A DNA stretch of 64,000 nt from Charina bottae (GCA_023362775.1 JALMGJ010000006.1:56441001-56505000), one strand, 5' to 3'. Positions 33,001 through 46,745 are shown, numbered from the stretch's first letter. Made by a program: numbers and translations. The notes: generated by a model from the sequence alone, not told the origin.

Positions 33001-34570
33001 TGATTATGTTAATGCTCCATCATCCTGTGGCCCCCAGGTGATGAAAACAGGAGCAGAGAAAAAAAGTGAGTCTCCAACTCTCGTACAGTTGCCTCCTTCT
33101 CCCTTTCATTTGAGGGAACCCATTATTGAAAAATGACATACAACATAGAGCACAGAGGTGGCCATAACTAAATAAACTGGGGGGGGGGAATCATGAGAGG
33201 TGCAAAGTCTTTGGGGGAAAGTAAATCTTTTTTAAAAAATGAGAAGGGATTGAAGATTAATTCCTGTCTCCCCTCATGTGGTTTTTTTGGGGGGAGGAAC
33301 ATTTTTATGAAAAAGTATACACATAGAAGTGACTCTGGGAGGAACCCTAACAGATTATATAAAGATAGTTGTGGGAGCTAGGCTGGGATGATGAATGAAT
33401 GAAAAATGCTAAGGTTTTTTTCTCATCTGCTGGCATCGAAGTCACGGATGGATGATGGATGTGATGCAAAAGTTCAGAGGCAGAAGAACATAAACATCAA
33501 TAGTTCATAAGCAGGTAAAGCACGTGCTCTATAGCTTACTATGACTCTCCCCCATTTGTGATTTTGCTATAACAAGTTCCAAATATTTTACTGTTAAAAC
33601 TGAGTTGTTTCACTAAAGTTAAAATTAACACCACCTGTAATTAGAGCCTGCCATGCCAATAAACTACACTAGAGAACATTCAATTTATTCCCTGTGCTCT
33701 GACACATGAACCTGACCATATTAGAAATAAAAGTGTGAAATTCTGTTTTTGTACATCTGAGTTGCAAAACCATTTTAAATTATGCTTGGCTGCATTTCTT
33801 CCAGAAGCTGCCATGACAGAAATAACACCGTGTTATTTCCATATATAATCCAGATCTTGTTCACCTTTGTCTGTACGTGATATGCACAGGTGACCTTGGG
33901 TGGTCATGGGATCTCCCTAAGTCACAGTATGTGAATGACGATTCAGTGTCAGTGCAATAAAAGACAAATATCTTTGAGAGTTTAACTGCATACTTTGGTG
34001 GAAGCTAGGGTTCCATTTATCACTTCCTACTGTCACCATATGACTTGTTCCAAATGGTGCTGTATTTACTTATTTCTTCTTACGCAAAACTATGGCAATT
34101 AGAAACTGCATAGTGAATACCTAGATGCATGCAGTCTAGTTCAATATGTTGGAAACATTTGTCAACATGTGTAAAACTTCATTTAAATTGTTACATTAAG
34201 ACAGTAAACAAAACCAGGAATACAAAGCCAGAGAGGATGAACAGAAGAAATGTAGTATTGCCTTGGTACGCAGTATACGGGTAGGCAGACTTCAGGTGGT
34301 TGTCGGACTTACATTGTTTCTCATGGTAATCCCAAGATCCAGCAAGCAGAGCCAGATGTGAAATACATTTCATGTAAGAACAGGCTGAACCTGAGCATAA
34401 TCTCAATCAATAAGCAGTACCAGAACCAAAGTTTACAATCCTTTCACATAAAAGTCCCTGCCAAGTTTTATTTAGATCAGCAATGTAATTCTACCCCCCC
34501 TCACAAAAGGAACAGAGTCATTTCACAGTTGCAACAAATCAGAAACAGAGATACATCCTAGTTTAAGGGA
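33001..34570. other. Intergenic, no feature recognised
   Basis: Contains a G run (33180-33188) and ordinary AT-rich sequence. Confidence 0.6.
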
Positions 34571-34588
34571 GCCCTAGATAAGATATAA

Positions 34589-34942
34589 GAGGGGCGTGGT
34601 GGCTCAAGAGGGGCATGGTGGCTCAGCGGGTAAGACGCCAGGCTTGTCGATCGGAAGATTGCAAGTTCAGAGGTTCAAATCCCTAGCCCTGCGTGCGGAG
34701 TGAGCTCCCACACTCGCCCCAGCTCTTGCCAACCTAGCAATTCAAAAGCATGCAAATGCAAGTAGATTAATAGGTACTACTTCGGTGGGTAGGTAACAGC
34801 GTTCCGCATGCGTCATGCCGGCCACATGACCGCGGAAGCGTCTTCGGACAACACTGGCTCTTTGGCTAACAAACGGAGATGAGCACCGGCCCCTAGAGTT
34901 GGACATGACTGCACAAATGTGCGGGGGGAACCTTTACCTTTA
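34589..34942 (+). mobile_element. tRNA-derived SINE with duplicated 5' end
   Basis: Flanked by CCTAGATAAGATATAA (34573-34588 and 34943-34958), a 16-bp target duplication. The first 19 nt of the family (GAGGGGCGTGGTGGCTCAA) are present twice in tandem (34589-34607 and 34608-34626), then the normal A box, B box (here GGTTCAAATCC), body and CCTTTACCTTTA tail follow. Confidence 0.92.
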
Positions 34943-34958
34943 CCTAGATAAGATATAA

Positions 34959-35635
34959 TCTTTCTCCACATCTTTGACTTTCTAATCTAGCTCTTTGCTG
35001 CTGTTTCCTCTAATTCCTTGCCCTTCTTCTCATCTTTGTTTGCATGACAATAGGACTTTTTCTTTTTATATTTTCTTTCACTTTTAAAAGCATTAGGATA
35101 ATTGTCCACAGGTGTGGGGAAAACTGATCTTTTATACAATTATCTCTTTTTGACCAGTTTTACTCTTTGGCATAAAGTTATTCCATTTCTTTGCATTCCT
35201 AAAATGCAGATAGGAATATAGTGTCACAGAAAGGGGATTCATCAAGAAGGCCCAATAGGTTCCCTTCCAAGTCCATATTTCTGGATTCCAATATTTGTAT
35301 GAATTGGTTAGGGAGTAGCAGATATTACTGAACTTCCAGAATCCCTCACCATAGGCTGATGGAAATTATCTGGAGAGTCACCAGTTCTCCATCTCTGCTT
35401 TAATTAAAGGTAACTGTTTAGTGACCTAAGGAAGCAGAAAAAGACAGCTGGTAGCAAGTGATATTCCGGTGACATTTTTGGAGAAAGTTAAGATGCTTCA
35501 CCCTTCATGGATCATTACTTTGTCATGGTTAAGGGATTTGCACACCCGATAGTCTATACAACTATACAATTGGAAGTACTCTCCCAGAAGGGTCATTCAT
35601 TATGGGCAGTTCATAGGTGAAAGGTTAGGTAAATT
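34959..35635. other. Intergenic, no feature recognised
   Basis: No gene or repeat recognised. Confidence 0.6.
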
Positions 35636-36800
35636 TGATCCAGTGGAGAAGGAAATGGCAACCCACTCCAGCATTCAGTCAAGAAAGCCAAATGGACATT
35701 CACAACCAGAATAATGTGGACATAATACTGGACCCCTCCCCCCTGACAGGAAGTATTGGACAAGCTACTGGGAAAGAACAGAGGTCAAATATGAATGGCA
35801 TTGGTCCTTATGTGGTATATTAAATCAAAAATAACATATAGTTACTGATTTTTCTAGAGGCAGAAGGAAAGATATCTACATACATTATTGGTATTTGGGC
35901 ATTCAGGACCAAGAACTAAGGCAAACTACATGTTGTCAAAGCAGAAATGAACATTAATGTTCTGGGAATGAATGAACTAAAACAGTCTGGAGTGGATCAT
36001 TTCAAATCAGAGGAGCATCAGATCATCTGCTGCAGATAAGAAAACCATAGAAGAAGCAGAATAACCATCATTATTAATAAAAGTGTGTCAGCATCAATGC
36101 TGAGATAAGTCCTCCCCAATGATAGAATTATTTGAGTCCAAAGCAAGCCAATCAATATTACAGTAATCCAAGTCTGCGCTCTAACAACAGTCACAGAGGT
36201 TGCTGCAACTACTTCTATGGCAACTTTAAATTCCTTGTTGACATCACACACACAAATGTCATACTAATTATAGCAGACTAGAATGCTGAAGCTGGAGGTA
36301 AAACAATATCCAGAATAATGAAGCAGGAGACAGACCAATAAGATTTCTTCCAGGAAAATTAATTGTTTATAGCAAATACCTTCTTCCAACAACATAAAAG
36401 ACAATTCTGTATATGAATATCACAAGATGAACAACACCAAAATTAAACTATCCATGCTGGTCTGTGACCAAAATAAAGATTTGACTGACTTTGATTGACA
36501 AATTGACTATACAGTCTGCAAGCAAAGATGGTGAAACTCTATGCAGTTAGCAAAAACAAGACCTGGTGCTAACTATGATTTAGATCATGAAGTCCTTGCA
36601 AAATTACAAGTTAAATGAAACCAAAATAGACCAACAAGCTATAACTTCAGCAATACTCCATGTGATTATTGGGTGAAGGTAAATAATAGATTTAATGAGT
36701 TAGATTTGATAAATAGAGGGTCTCTTGAGAAAACTGGACTGAAATTGTGACATCATTGCAAAGAAAATAAGGAAAAATATGAATGAAAAAAGGGAAAGAA
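35636..36800 (+). pseudogene. Degenerate RTE/Bov-B LINE, endonuclease region
   Basis: Starts with 'gtggagaaggaaatggcaac', a Bov-B-like motif, then low-quality homology in several frames: N-I-T-V-I-Q-V-C-A (like the endonuclease NVIQVYAPT block), A-N-T-F-F-Q-Q-H-K-R (36370-36400) and a D-Y-T-V block. Many stops and frameshifts. An old copy unrelated in age to the one at 62.6 kb. Confidence 0.6.
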
Positions 36801-37420
36801 GATGAGATGTCACAGGGGTTGTCACAGTGTGTCTGCTGACACACTGAGGAAGAAAAGCAAGAAGCAACAAAGACACAGAAAAAAATGCCCAGCTAAACAC
36901 TGATCTTCAGATAAGAGCAAGAAGACACAAGGAATTATATTTAAATATGTATTTAAATAAAAAGAAGATATGAAGAAGAAGACTATATGGAAGACATGAA
37001 TCAACAAGAAAAAAATGTCACCCCAAATCAATAATATTTACAAAGGACTAATGACTGAATTAAATGGGCAGCAAGCAGGCACGGAAGGGAAGGGATGTGC
37101 CAGACACTTAAGCCAATCACAGTTGGGGCCGCTGCTGGAATGGAACAAAACATTGGAGTCTACTTGCTCCGAAGGGCTTAAAACAGCTCAGATTGGAAAA
37201 CAGCAGTTTTGAATCAAAGTTGGAAAACATGATGTGTGGCGCATTAGCAACAGTCTGGGATTGGGAGGAGGACAATGCCAATCATTCATGCACTTGGGAA
37301 GCAGTGGGTGGCCTACACTGGCAATGGGCCAAGCAGGCAGAGCAAATCTGGTCATAGTGTAATTCTTGGTCTTCATACAAATTCTTCAACAGGGAGATGA
37401 AGTGGTCTGATAAACACATT
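36801..37420. other. Intergenic, possibly more decayed RTE
   Basis: A short inverted 'cacagtgtgtctgctgacacactg' hairpin near 36825-36850; otherwise no feature. Confidence 0.4.
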
Positions 37421-37424
37421 TTTT

Positions 37425-37745
37425 AAAGGTTATCCACAATTTTTGTCATTTACACAGTCAAAAGCCTTTGTGTAATTAATGAAGCAAAACTAAACATATT
37501 TTTGGAATTCCCATTATCCATTGGATGTTAGCAACGTGATCATGGATGTCCCTGTATATCTGGCAGATCTCATTCCATGAAATCTGGTTTGCAAAATCTT
37601 GAGCAAGCAATATAACTACAGTTATTCAATAATGTGAGCATTCTTTAGCATTCCCCTTTTTGATATTGGAATTGGAAAATAAATTGATGTTTTCCAATCC
37701 CTTAGTAATTTCCTTCTGATCTCTCAACCTGTCCCTCAGTTCACC
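37425..37745 (-). pseudogene. Degenerate RTE LINE, RT region, antisense
   Basis: 'agtcaaaagcctttgtgtaattaatgaagc' and 'gagcattctttagcattccc' parallel 63690-63950 of the intact Bov-B copy, in the same (minus) orientation, but heavily diverged. Confidence 0.6.
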
Positions 37746-40228
37746 ACTGGTGGGATATCATTTTTTTGTCACACCACCTTTGCATTAGCAGTCTCACTGC
37801 CTGATTTCAGTACTCCCAATTCATTGTGCACACCTTGTTTGATTGGCACAGTCTGATATCCCACTTGTGAGCAATCAGAAGAGGGAAGCAATTCCCACAG
37901 TTCTGCTGCACCTTTCAGTCCCAAGGGCCTTGTCGTGTCACTAAATATAGAATTTACTCTGCTGACATTATAACAGGCTTTGCTCACCTGTAAAAATTCA
38001 CTACATCTGGAACTATCACACAAAATCCTTTTCCAGCATTTTCTTTTTTGCCTTCCTGAGGTTGTGTTATTTAAACATTCAGACAGAAATTAACAGTCTT
38101 GGCAAGAACATGTTAAGGGGAACATTTGACAGAACTTGTTTGTCATAATTTCTTGATAACATCAAGAATTTGAATCACATTAACATCAATTAAAAGACAA
38201 CCTAAATAGCATGGAGCAAATTGGATGCACCTGCAGCATTAGAATGAGTTTGCGAGGTAAACTGGATGTGAAATCAGGGGTGCTCAAAATCAGTGTAGCC
38301 ACAAGCACGTAGCATGGTGGGCTAAGATGAAACATTCAGGTAGTTGCAAGCACAAGATTCCAATATTAAGCACAGTTTTTTTTAATCAATGGTAGCACAA
38401 AATCAGGAGGAGTCTGGTAGCACCTTTTCCAACTAAATTCCTTCTGATATTTTGCCAACAAAATATCTAACCTAGCTAAACTAACCTAGCTCTCCTCCTA
38501 CAATGTCTACAATGATTCATGATTGATAGTAATATTGCAGCTCAAGAACCTTGTGGATTTTTAGTCGATTAGAGATTTCTGATTTCTGATATTAGAATAT
38601 CAGGAAGGGAAATCATGATTTGGTTTTTCTGTAAAATCTGTGCAAAATACACTATTTTTTCCTGATATCAATTGACATCCCTTCAGGATTTAAAACAGTG
38701 ATCCTTAAAATGTGTATAGCAGACTCCCAGTGGACTGTGGGGGTCCACCAGATGATCTGCAAGAGTCTTCCCATGTTCTGAAGCAAAGACTACTTGCCCC
38801 TCAAGTGCAGAGACCTGTAGAGTTGACCTTGGTGATAGGGAAGGAAGGAATGAACCATTAAGGGGGGACAGGCAGAAAAGTTTAAACAGTCCTGATAAAG
38901 AGGAAAGCCTGAGAAAGAAACTCAAAATAACTTCCCCTTGATTTTGTTTAGTATAAAATGGACAAGCTTTCAAGGTCTATTATTATTCTGCCTTACTACA
39001 GAATAAAGAGCATTTCTGGAATCCCTGCTATGACTGTTTCTTGACCTGACTTTCCTTGCTGCACACCATCAGTCAGTAGTGAGAGGTCACTCACTGTCTT
39101 AGCACCAAGAGTCAGTTGGCAGGACCCAGGTCCCCCCTTCTCTTCATGTACACAACTGCCAAGATCCTGCTTAGTGCATCATTCCCTGCTTTCCGATATG
39201 CTGGTTCACAAAACTACAGTGTCATAAAATTAGTTCATTGAAGTGTAAATATGATAATACAAGTATCAACGTGAATAGTAAAATTCAGAAAACTGACAGT
39301 AATAAACAGGTAGTTAGTGAACTTGCCAACTGTGAGTCTACATGTTCTCTGCTAAGTGGAACAATGAACTTGTGCAAGCAACCCCAGAAGAAAAATGTAA
39401 TAGAAAATACAGTCATGCAGTAACTGGACTGGAGATCCACATCTTCTGAGTCCTTTAGTACTCAGAAATTTCTATTGAAGAACATTCTTGACCAGCAAGT
39501 TTGTGCTAAGAATGCTGTTATTATGGCATGGGGAAAATAAAATGCAACAGTTAACTGTATATTGATTCTGGATTAATTTGTTGGGTACCAAATTTACTTT
39601 AAAAGGCCTTTGAAAAGGAAGGGATGGGAAGACCTCCACAGCTGCAGCCATAAACATCTTATTGGCCCTAAACAGTGTGAACTCCCATTCACTTAAAGGA
39701 AAAGATGTAGGGAGTGTGTGTTGTTTAATTGGTTGGTCTATGATTTTCTGAATGTTTATGATTGCAGAAAGTTTCAGAAACACTGTTGTAGAAGAAAAAA
39801 GTTGGTCTTAAGAACCCTAAAGTTTGCTCATCCATTAATGAAAAGGCTAGTATGAAAACAATGGAATCACTTTTTTCCTGGCACTTACTATTACCTACGT
39901 ATTATTAAGAGTGACCAGCATGAGGATATGCTATATTTAAGCTATAAATAGTCCTAGTTATATACAGTAAATGGAACATGACCAGAGGTTCCTTAAATAA
40001 CAAACTCTAATATAGGCATGTTGTTGGAATAGAAGAAGAATATTGCAGTCAATGACTAGTCCATAAACTTTGTTGGAATAATCCAATTGGTCCTGACTAT
40101 ATCCATTACAGATTTCAGGGAAATAATATCAGGTCACTGGGTGTGTGTGTATGTCTGAATTTTATTATTATTTTTTAATTGCTGCCTTCCTTTGATGTAT
40201 GTGGATACTTGAACTTCTCTTCTGCTCA
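37746..40228. other. Intergenic, no feature recognised
   Basis: No gene; an ORF at 39472-39783 has no recognisable domain. Confidence 0.55.
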
Positions 40229-40232
40229 AGGC

Positions 40233-40300
40233 CCTTCCTTCCTTCCTTCCTTCCTTCCTTCCTTCCTTCCTTCCTTCCTTCCTTCCTTCCCTCCCCCCAA
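40233..40300. repeat. (CCTT)n microsatellite
   Basis: About 14 uninterrupted CCTT units ending in a C-rich run. Confidence 0.97.
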
Positions 40301-40533
40301 GATAAAATGAGCAGCTAGAAGGGTTATTTGCATTCTAATTTTTATTTACTAATCATGTGTCACCAGTATATAATATCTTCTTAATAATATAATCATCATC
40401 ATCAGGGAGAGATCATAGATAATGTTGCTAAAATGTCATTCTCATTTCCCAGATGTAAATCAGGGGTCCAAGTAAATTGTATTGAATCATAGTGAATATT
40501 AATGCATTGCAAAAGATCTGGGTTTATAGAAAG

Positions 40534-40702
40534 TGAAGATTAATAAGCAAGAATGGTTCCATACATGCAACACATCATGTAGCATGGCAAATATAATCAT
40601 TTACAGTCTGGCTTCTAAGGGAGCCCAAATATCTACAAATAATGCAAATCACCAGATGTATAAAAAGGGGGGAGTTAGAAAAAATATTTTTTTTAATTAT
40701 TA
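40534..40702 (+). repeat. Direct repeat, copy 1
   Basis: About 170 bp ('gaatggttccatacatgcaa', 'caaatcaccagatgtataaa') repeated with about 90% identity at 42821-42990, 2.3 kb away. Both copies end in a T-rich 'aattattata' stretch and have a collinear short ORF. Family unknown. Confidence 0.85.
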
Positions 40703-41600
40703 TATATTTTTTAATTATTATAATCTCCTTTTTCTTTTTTCTTTTTCCTTGGTAAACAATTCTTGTTAAATTTGTTCTGTTTATTTGTTTTTCCTTTTAT
40801 TAATAGTAATTATTAATAATATGTATAATATATATAAACACACACACTAAGTAATGATACAAAGGAGACTTTAGTAAGTAAACTTAAGATTGAAACCTCT
40901 AGTATATAACAATTACTTTGATGTGAGTTGTAGCAGTTCTTTCTCAATGTTATACTCAACTTCAGATGAAAAAGCTAAATAATTTTATGCTTGTAATATT
41001 GTTTTCAATATTCTAAGCTATTTAAATAATAGAGTGTTCATTTTTAAATATATTATACAAACATCAATGTATGGAAACAACACAATGTATTGAGATTTAT
41101 AACAAGGTAATAAAAAGGGGGGGGAAAGAAAGTGAAGATTAAGAGATTTATTTATTTTGGATCTCATACATGTTTAAGTGGTGGGTATAGCATATTTTAT
41201 AATACATGACCACCTGCCATTGGAGCCAGATTATTTAGATGTATTTCTTTTCCAACCCCAAATGAAAAGGTGCATGACCATGACTGTCCCAAGCCAGAAG
41301 AGAATCATAATAAATTCTGATGTTGAATAAAATGTCCTTTATTTGAGGGTTCAGAGACAAGATTTCTTAAAGGCTCATGTTCATCATATTTCTATAAACA
41401 ACAATATTAACAACAGAAACAATTCAAGGTACTTAAATGTTGACCAATCCCATTCACCACTCTGGATTTTACTTTCTAAGATAAATAGAAAGCTATGTTC
41501 AAAATTCAGTTTTCTAAGGAACACACTGGAAAGAACATCAAATGGTAATTAAAGCAAACTGTTTCATGATGAATTAGTATGTGTTCATCTTTCTGTAGAT

Positions 41601-41908
41601 CAGCCTTTCTCAACTTTTTGACCCTGGAGGAACCCTTGAAATATTTTTAAGGCCTTGGGGAACCCCTGCACATTCAGGCTCAAATATAGGCCAGAAGTTA
41701 CAAAATTATTATATTTGGTTCATGCATAGTCCTGTATATATGCATTAACAGTGTTCTTAAACTAAAAATAAAGAATGAAACTTACCTCTTTAATGTGAAG
41801 TTGCCTAAATTTAAATAATTTTTAAAATAAATTGTGATCTCCCAGGGAATTCCTAGTGACCTCTCATGGAACCCTAGGGTTCTATGGAATCCTGGTTGAG
41901 AAACCGTG
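41601..41908. mobile_element. hAT-type (Charlie-like) MITE
   Basis: 308 bp from CAGCCTTTCTCAACTTTTTG to GGTTGAGAAACCGTG, flanked by CTGTAGAT (41593-41600) and CTCTAGAT (41909-41916). Inverted ends and 8-bp duplications identify hAT; 'ggaacccttgaaatattttt' is typical of the vertebrate family. No transposase. Confidence 0.9.
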
Positions 41909-42820
41909 CTCTAGATGGTCTTTATAAGCTGCTATTTCCATTATCTTGGGGTATTCCAAAAAGACCATTTTATAAGTAAGTATTTTGATATTTAAATGGG
42001 TCCTAAAAAACTAAAGTTAATTATCACAAGTAATGACATACGGAGAGGGATACTAAATTCTTCCAGTGAGTCCTTGTACCCTTTGGAGTGAACCAATGCA
42101 TTTAATTGACCATTCACTGTCCTTTCTTGGTGGTCCTACCAGGTTGGTTTGATCTTTGCAAATCACCAATCTCCAAAGGAATCTCCTTCATTGTGTGCCC
42201 TTAAATGTCTGCAGGGGAAGCTTTGTGGGGTGGTAAGAAAAAAATAACACTTTCACACCAAACCTGGGCTGAATATTACAGTGTAGGCACTGAGGACATA
42301 TCCTTGAAAAATGATATAATGTATCTTCACATCACGGTGAGATGTGAGGAGAGTCAGCTTAGCTAAGGTGGCCTATCTTCATCCTTGATTGATCTAATGT
42401 TAAAGTGCTATATTCCAATTTCTCTTGGCACAAGCCTTTCAGTATGTGTGATTTATGGAAACCAGAGTGAGTCAGTAATCTTATATTTGCTACATTTTAT
42501 TGTTTCTGTGATTTTTTAATTTTTCATATTTATTTAGTAAGCCATGTAGAAACAAGAGGCTAGGGGAGTCTTCTGAATACACATGCTAAAGCCCGTGCTT
42601 GACAAAGACCTAGGCCCAGACACACAGCTGCTGTCTGGTATTTAGATTGGTAGTGAAGTTGTAGTATTGAAAATGCTGGTTGTTCACAAATTGGGATTGT
42701 AATATTCAGCATACACAGCACATTTAACATATAGATCGCCATTAAGACTCTTAAAGCAAATGAAGTAGCAGCAAAAATGTAATCAGAATGGGGTGTGGGG
42801 TAGGGGAGTTTTACAGAAAA

Positions 42821-42990
42821 TGAAGATTATTAAGCAGGAATGGTTCCATACATGCAACACATCATGTAGCATGGCAAATATAATCACTTACATACTGGCT
42901 TCTAAGGGGGCCCAAATGTCTATAAATATTGCAAATCACCAGATGTATAAAAGGGTTAGAAACCCAATAGTTTTTTTTTAATTATTATAA
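42821..42990 (+). repeat. Direct repeat, copy 2
   Basis: See 40534-40702; same orientation. Confidence 0.85.
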
Positions 42991-45660
42991 TCACTTGCAA
43001 AAATTGCCCACATCCAGCCAAGCTTTAATTTTCTTGAAATAAACAATTATCAAATTCTTTATAACATACTAATTAGGAGCCCATGCCAATGTATATTCTA
43101 AAATAAATGGCAGTCTTTGGGAAGGAAATTTTCACCCGGATGGCAGATCACAGGAAAACATTGAAACAACAACACCCATACAGAGGTCTGTGTTTAATGC
43201 AATCTGTAGTTTGGACCTGTCTCATTGTGACAGATAGTCAAAGGGCATAATATAGCAGGGAATATGCCAGGGAATATAGTTCAGTTCCTGTTTTCTTTCT
43301 CTGAACTGGAGGGGATATCAGATACCCTCTCAAATCTCACTGCCAGCCTTCATGACTGGATCTGGGTTTGAGATATCCCAATGTAGAAAAGTGTTTTAAA
43401 AGGCCATGTCAAAAGTTTGGCAGTAAATTGGATGGAAAGAATGCACCCTAAATGATTTTGAGAAATGGTGGCATGGTTTTATGAAAATAAAGTCCCTCAA
43501 AAGCTACATAGCATCCAAATTCTTCTGTGTGTGTTTTTCAGGCCATTAAAGAGAAATGAATGCCAGTCCATTAAATATAATGTATTGTGGTCCACACTTC
43601 ACTTTCACATTTTATGCTAATTAAATAAAGATGTGAATCTACTGGCCACATTACTTTGAAAATGGGCTTCATTTGGTTTAAATCTACAAAAATCTGTGGT
43701 GGATTATGGCCTCCTAATTTAAGTAGAGTCTCTTGAAAGTGATGGATATGATTATAAGGTCTGCGATTACAAATGAGAGCCATTACAAGAATATATTTTT
43801 GATTAACAGGAATTAGTAATGGACTGAATATAGATTAGTAATTCCTGAAATTATGCCCCACAACCCCTTTTCAATATTGATTTTTCTCTCCAAGAATCTC
43901 AAATTCATCACGTTAATGGATGTTACTATTTTGCCTAGTTCAACAACAAAGATAACTCTTTCATGAATAATTCTAAGCACTGATCCAAGGTGATTGATTA
44001 GAGGGGTTATGAACTAAAGAAATGACTTATTCAGAATGCAAATATAATATAAGGCAATAAACTCACACACACTAGTGCATGTCAGTGCAAAACAATAATT
44101 GCAATTAGGTACAATGTCAGCATCAACCTGATATATGTTTTAGCTAAAATGCCACAATCATCTTGCAGTCAGGCAATGGGGTGTAACTCTAAAGAGCTTT
44201 CTGTACAATACAAAATAAAATCCAGTTAGGGTTTGAGCTTGGCAATGAATGGCCCCATTAGAAAGCCAATGGAGATGTATGAATTTCCATGTCAGTTGCA
44301 AGACGGACAGGGGTGAAGCCTGCAGCTTGTATTGGGACAGTATCAAATTCCTCCTGTCCAGATGCTCATAACTATTTGGATTCAAATACAAATTTGTACT
44401 TGCTCTGTTTTGAGTGTAGGTCTCAGGCTGCTGGATCAAATCAACAATATACTAGTCCATCCATCCAGTTCTTTATTCATCAATTAACTCGCCCATTGAA
44501 ATTCTCAGCTTGCATTATCAAAATTGCTCTCCAATTGTGAATTCTTGAAATTCTTGAATTCCCATGTTTCCCATGATTGAAAACTTGAATTCCCATGATT
44601 TCTAACCTGCATGGTCAGTAAACTTTGATAATGTTTTATAGCCTAATATTGTGTCACTTCCTGAGAATAAAACAAAGATATGATTAACTTAAAAAAGAAT
44701 TGTTTCCATTACTCCAAAGTATGCTTTTTGAAATAACAAGATATTGCAATGTAAAAGAAAAGCCAGATTAATAAGCACTCAAGGAATCTAATCTACACAT
44801 GGCTGATCTCTCTCTCTCATTGGAAAGTGGCAGGAGTTAAGGGCAGGTAGAAGTGTTGTCTTTTTAGAATGCAATGTTTGCTGTAATATGATCCATTATC
44901 CTAGCCTTCTCTTGCATATTTTTATTCTCTATTATTATTTTATGGAGAGCAGGTGAAGGGAGGGAATGTTTGAAAAATACTGGGAAGGGATTAATATACA
45001 TATTTAAGATAGGGGGAAACAACTGCAACTGTGCCTTGTGTCCAGGTTTTCACACTAATTTGTAGAGCACATGCTTTGCCTGCATAAAGTCTCAAGGTTA
45101 GTCCCCTGATCTCCAAGTAGGTCAGGAGAAATTTCGGCATGAAACTCCAGAGTACAATTGCCAGTCAGTGTTGACAGTTCTGATACCATATAAAGGAAAG
45201 ACCTATGTATAAGCCTACTAAGTATATGCCTCACTGAGTTGGTGGAAATAATTTCCAAGTAATTTGGCATAGGTTCAGGATAATTCATAGGTTCTGTTTC
45301 ATTTATGTTACAGTGAAGTTGGCGCATCGTTTCCCAAATAATTTGTGTTTTTTGACAGATTGTGAGGCCTCCAGGAGTAACAGATGACCATATGAACTCC
45401 CTGTCTCTCACCCTATGTCGATGTTATTTTTACCTCCTTGGTTATCAGTGCTGAGGAGATATCCTGTGATTTCCTACATTGGCAAGTGGTAGACTAGCTG
45501 ACTTGGTGGGAAGATTCTCATGACTAGAATGCAGCTTAACATGAACAGAATTAATAGAAAGGGAGAAGGAATCACCCTGTTTGTTTAAAAAAAATCTGGA
45601 AACAATCCAATGTCTTGATGGCACTGTTGAAAGCACCTGAGTTAAAGCAGGATCATTGGG
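42991..45660. other. Intergenic, no feature recognised
   Basis: 2.7 kb, mostly AT-rich. ORFs at 44158-44439 and 45055-45411 have no recognisable domain. Confidence 0.55.
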
Positions 45661-46082
45661 TTTTTTTATAAAAATTTTATTAAGTTTCAAGCAAAGATAA
45701 AAGCTACAGAAAAACAAACAAAGAAAAAAAACAAAGAAAAAACAAAAAACAAAAAAGTGTAGAAACACAAGAGAAAATTTTTCAAAATTACAAAAAGAGG
45801 TGACTTCCGACTGTTAACAGCAAGGACATACAACAATTTTCCATAATCAATCCCTTACTCTATATTAAACCAAAATCACATTATTTCTATAAATCATTCC
45901 ATTGGCACATTATAAAAATTACTAAATACAGTTGCTCCCTCACCTTATATTAAAAGAAAAAAATATATAAACCTCCTAATCAACTACCCCACCCAAAGAT
46001 AACATTTCATTATTTCCTTCCTACTACTATTCTATACATTCCTGTCTACTATAATAAAGATCAAACTAAGAAACATATAAAT

Positions 46083-46388
46083 TACGCGAGCTGCATTGGC
46101 TGCCAGTTTGCTTCCGGGTCCAATTCAAGATGTTGGTGATTGCCTTTAAAGTCCTATATGGCATAGGGCCAGGGTACCTGAGGGACCGTCTCGTCCCGAT
46201 AACGTCGGCCCGCCCCACCCATGCATGCAGAGAGGGCGTGCTTCGGACCCCCTCAACAAGAGAATTCCATCTAGCGGGGTCCAGGAGGCGTGCCTTCTCT
46301 GCGATAGCGCCCGCCTTATGGAATATGGACTCTGGGACCTGCCCAGAGTCCCTTGCATGGGAGATGGGTGGGGAATAAATTTGAAAAA

Positions 46389-46423
<35 letters not shown>

Positions 46424-46745
46424 ATATCTTGCCCCTGGAGGTGAGACTGGCCCCCTCACTCCTGGCCTTTCAGAAGGCCCTTAAGACCTGGCTCTGCCGC
46501 CTGGCCTGGGACAACAGAGGCGGTAGTGCCTCCTGGGGTTGGCTGGCCCTGTAGCAATATGATCTATGCTACGATTCCCTACCCATCTTGGATTTTATCT
46601 ATTTATATTGGATGTATTTTTTAGATATTTCTAATTTGTATAGTTTTTAAATTTTCAATTATTGTAACCCGCCCAGAGTCCCTTGCATGGAAGATGGAGG
46701 GGGAATAAATTGAAATAATAAATAAAATAAATATAAATAAATTGT
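46083..46745 (+). mobile_element. L2/CR1-type LINE 3' end with a nested tail insertion
   Basis: The C-terminal end of a LINE ORF2 (LHWLPVCFRVQFKMLVIAFKVLYGIGPGY..., split here by function: 'LHWLPV', 'FKVLYGIGPGYLRDRL', 'AFSAIAPALWN'), a block of about 95 bp (46329-46424) that is itself an L2-like tail with (AATA)n, then the rest of the ORF end (LPLEVRLAPSLLAFQKALKT) and the element's own 3' UTR and tail (46560-46745). Confidence 0.82.

Noticed and set aside
36018..36251. 77-residue hydrophobic minus-strand ORF
   Set aside because: Antisense to a decayed RTE endonuclease region; hydrophobicity follows from the AT-rich complement.
46130..46378. 82-residue ORF as a separate gene
   Set aside because: It is the C-terminal end of an L2/CR1-type LINE ORF, ended by a nested tail insertion.
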